From Nocardioidaceae bacterium (GTDB lineage Bacteria > Actinomycetota > Actinomycetes > Propionibacteriales > Nocardioidaceae): 64,000 nucleotides of DNA. A program made the translations under genes and the position numbers. The stretch is from positions 707,416-771,415 of the forward strand of contig JAGIBL010000001.1 of the NCBI GenBank assembly GCA_017744365.1, written 5' to 3'. Below, piece after piece: positions 62,114 through 64,000 of the stretch. The notes under the pieces are model-generated. The model saw only the letters and a program-made list of their open reading frames with translations, was not told where the DNA came from and did no database searches. Numbering within the stretch: position 1 is the first letter of the stretch; each line of letters opens with the position of its first letter.

Positions 62114-63223
62114 ATGAGCCAGAACCAAACCGGTCGCTCGCGGCCCCGACTCACCGCCGCCGGGTGCGGGGTCGCAGCCCTGCTGCTGGCCCTCACCGCC
62201 TGCGGCGCCGCGGGCTCCGCGGACGAGGGCAGCGGGTCCTCGAGCCGGACGATCTCGGTGGACGGCATCGACGTCCAGGTCTCCGGCACGCCGCGGATCG
62301 CGTTCTTCGCGCCGTTCCTCGGCAACGCCGCGATCCAGCTGGTGAAGAAGACCGTCGAGAAGCGGGTCGAGGACACCGCGGGCGCGGAGATCACGGTCTT
62401 CGACGCGAACGGCAACGCCACGACCCAGGCGAACCAGATCCAGAACGCCGTGCAGTCGAAGAAGTTCAACGTCGCCTTCGTCATCGCCGCCGACCCGGTG
62501 CTGGAGTGCAAGGCGATCACCCAGGACATGCCCAGGGCCGGGATGCTCGTCGGCGTCTTCAACACCCCGATGTGCGAGACCTGGAAGAACGAGGGCGACG
62601 GGCTGCGCGCGCCGGGCACGTTCGCGTTCATCGGCGGCACCCACACCATCGACTACTACACCGACTACTTCAGCTACATCGCCGAGCAGAACCCCGGCCC
62701 CCAGCAGGTGCTGGTGATCACCGCGCCGCAGCTCAACGCGATCGCCCAGGCCATCGACCTGGCGCTGAAGAACGTCACCGCCAAGTACCCGGACTTCAAG
62801 GTGGTCGACGAGGCCTACACCGACTACTCGGTGCCGGCCAGCTTCAAGGAGACCCAGACGATGATCCAGGCGCACCCGAAGGCCACGATCCTCTACACGG
62901 GGTACTCCACCTCCGCCCAGGGGGCGGTGCAGGCGCTGCAGGCCGCCGGCAAGGAGGGCCAGGTCAAGATCTACGACAAGGGCGGCTCCCAGTGGGCGGC
63001 GGACGCGGTCCGCAAGGGCCAGGTCGAGGCGACCACCCCCGAGGCGCAGGTGACCTCGGCGCGCGCGCTGATCGACCTGCTGCTCGACGGCCTCAGCGGC
63101 AGGACCACCACCCCGACGGTGATCCTGCACGACGGCATCGACCTGCTGCCGTCCGCGACCAAGACCGGCTTCGAGGTCTTCACCAAGGAGAACATCGACC
63201 TCTGGAAGCCCGAGGTCCCGTGA
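62114..63223 (+). CDS. sugar-type ABC transporter substrate-binding lipoprotein
   Basis: A 369-residue type I periplasmic-binding protein. The signal ends in LTAC followed by a Gly/Ser spacer, so it is a lipoprotein. The fold shows PRIAFFAPFLGNAAIQLVKKTVEKRV, DANGNATTQANQIQNAVQSKKFNVAFVI and a hinge YTGYSTSAQGAVQALQAAG. It is a distant relative of RbsB/XylF, but the mature domain has few sugar-site aromatics in view. GGAAGG precedes the ATG. It lies 147 bp after the hydrolase, a gap with no clear promoter, so uptake and ring cleavage may be linked. Confidence 0.83.
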   Translation: MSQNQTGRSRPRLTAAGCGVAALLLALTACGAAGSADEGSGSSSRTISVDGIDVQVSGTPRIAFFAPFLGNAAIQLVKKTVEKRVEDTAGAEITVFDANGNATTQANQIQNAVQSKKFNVAFVIAADPVLECKAITQDMPRAGMLVGVFNTPMCETWKNEGDGLRAPGTFAFIGGTHTIDYYTDYFSYIAEQNPGPQQVLVITAPQLNAIAQAIDLALKNVTAKYPDFKVVDEAYTDYSVPASFKETQTMIQAHPKATILYTGYSTSAQGAVQALQAAGKEGQVKIYDKGGSQWAADAVRKGQVEATTPEAQVTSARALIDLLLDGLSGRTTTPTVILHDGIDLLPSATKTGFEVFTKENIDLWKPEVP

Positions 63224-64000
63224 GCCTCATGGCCCGGGCGACCGGGGGGCGGGCCGACCAGCCCGCCCCCTGCGTCGAGGTGACCGGGGTGACCAAGCGG
63301 TACGGCGCCACGGTCGCGCTCGACGACGTCTCCCTGGAGATCCTGCCCGGCACCATCCACGCGCTGGTCGGTGAGAACGGCGCCGGGAAGTCCACTCTCC
63401 TCGGCGTGCTGGCCGGCCGGGTCGCCCCGACGTCCGGCCGGGTCCGGATCTTCGGCGAGCCCGCGGCGCTCGGCAACCCGCGCCGGGCCCGGGCCGCCGG
63501 GGTGACCGCGATCTACCAGGAGCTCACCATCGTGCCGGCCCTGGACGCTGCCGCGAACGTCTTCCTCGGCACCCCGCTCGCCCGTTCCGGCTGGCTGGCA
63601 AGGGACCGGATGCGGGCCCGGTTCGCCGAGCTCTGCCGCGACTTCGAGGTGACCATCGACCCCGACGTGGCTGCCGGCGGGCTGTCCATCGCCGACCAGC
63701 AGCTGCTCGAGATCATGCGGGCCACCCAGGCCGACTCCCGGGTGATGCTCTTCGACGAGCCGACCGCCTCTCTCGGTGCACCGGAGCGGGCACAGCTGCA
63801 CGCGTTGCTGCGGCGGCTGCGGAGCCAGGGCGTCACCGTGGTCCTGGTCAGCCACAACCTGGAGGAGGTCCTCGACCTCTCCGACGAGATCACCGTCTTC
63901 CGCGACGGCCGGATCGCCGACGCCCGTCCCGCCGTGGCATGGACGAAGGCGAGCCTGGTCGAGGCGATGTCCGGACGTCGTACGGCGCTGGTGACCCGCA
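63220..64000 (+). CDS. sugar-type ABC transporter ATP-binding protein (3' truncated by window)
   Basis: The GTG at 63220 overlaps the binding-protein stop; an ATG at 63229 is an alternative. The frame stays open to the window edge (260 codons). Walker A is GENGAGKST, Q-loop IYQELTIV, signature LSIADQQLLEI (the RbsA/XylG form), Walker B VMLFDEPTASLG, and H-loop VVLVSHNLEE. RbsA-type proteins carry two cassettes; only the first is visible. Permease genes should follow outside the window. Confidence 0.88.
   Translation, partial: MSLMARATGGRADQPAPCVEVTGVTKRYGATVALDDVSLEILPGTIHALVGENGAGKSTLLGVLAGRVAPTSGRVRIFGEPAALGNPRRARAAGVTAIYQELTIVPALDAAANVFLGTPLARSGWLARDRMRARFAELCRDFEVTIDPDVAAGGLSIADQQLLEIMRATQADSRVMLFDEPTASLGAPERAQLHALLRRLRSQGVTVVLVSHNLEEVLDLSDEITVFRDGRIADARPAVAWTKASLVEAMSGRRTALVTR

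Overview
The window is about 71% or more G+C, with dense ATGA, GTGA and TGATG stop/start overlaps and frequent GTG starts. An Mce transporter, a KstR repressor, F420-type enzymes, DUF222/HNH genes and many acyl-CoA dehydrogenases and SDRs point to a soil actinobacterium with steroid and xenobiotic catabolism. The Nocardioidaceae (Nocardioides/Pimelobacter type) fit best, but the family is an inference. No rRNA, tRNA, CRISPR array or intact insertion sequence is visible, and no gene-free stretch exceeds about 200 bases.

Region 1 (1-17.9 kb) is a steroid-uptake/KstR locus. It holds the 3' half of an mce4-type operon (mceD partial, mceE lipoprotein, mceF, two Mce-associated proteins). A KstR box then precedes ferredoxin reductase, a PPOX-fold flavoprotein, FdxD, Hsd4A and a second hydroxysteroid-type SDR. 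kstR itself follows. It shares a divergent intergenic region, with a near-consensus KstR box, with a GT4 glycosyltransferase - methyltransferase - alpha/alpha-toroid trio of unknown product. A soluble hybrid histidine kinase, a methyltransferase and a KstR-boxed fadE34 (two-domain acyl-CoA dehydrogenase) complete it. The fadE34 3' end carries a 20-bp inverted repeat and is followed by a second, degenerate copy of the gene's last codons.

Region 2 (17.9-21.4 kb) holds a membrane-anchored HSL-type esterase, a secreted unknown protein, a DUF1272 zinc protein and a small FMN reductase - single-TM peptide - MerR operon.

Region 3 (21.4-35.8 kb) is the most striking part. It is a self-contained catabolic island with a FadR-type GntR regulator and a cytoplasmic GH29 alpha-L-fucosidase. 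It also carries five SDRs (one fused to a SnoaL-like domain), an amidohydrolase-type lactonase, a sugar-type ABC importer, a TIM-barrel isomerase/epimerase, a VOC-deazaflavin reductase fusion and a secreted beta-helix protein resembling GH141. Nine copies of a GGATCC-centred palindrome (best form ATTGGATCCAAT) lie only in its four control regions, in pairs 62, 63, 63 and 74 bp apart. These spacings are whole numbers of helical turns and suggest cooperative or looped repression of the whole island by the GntR protein.

Region 4 (35.8-48.8 kb) starts with a LigD-type phosphoesterase-polymerase. An amine catabolic cluster follows: APC permease, GntR, Cache sensor, cytochrome P450, 3Fe-4S ferredoxin, ferredoxin reductase, glutamine-synthetase-like gamma-glutamyl ligase, signal-less SBP3 protein, two PuuD-like GATases, aldehyde dehydrogenase and a convergent TetR. 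It combines a morpholine/piperidine-type P450 system with a Puu-type gamma-glutamylation route.

Region 5 (48.9-57.6 kb) is a beta-oxidation-type operon: thiolase, SDRs, quinone oxidoreductase, MaoC hydratase, aminoglycoside-phosphotransferase-like kinase and three acyl-CoA dehydrogenases. Region 6 (57.6-64 kb) holds a DUF222/HNH protein, a methyltransferase and an operon of NIPSNAP protein, gentisate-dioxygenase-like cupin and FAH-family hydrolase. A sugar-type ABC importer follows, its ATPase cut by the window edge.
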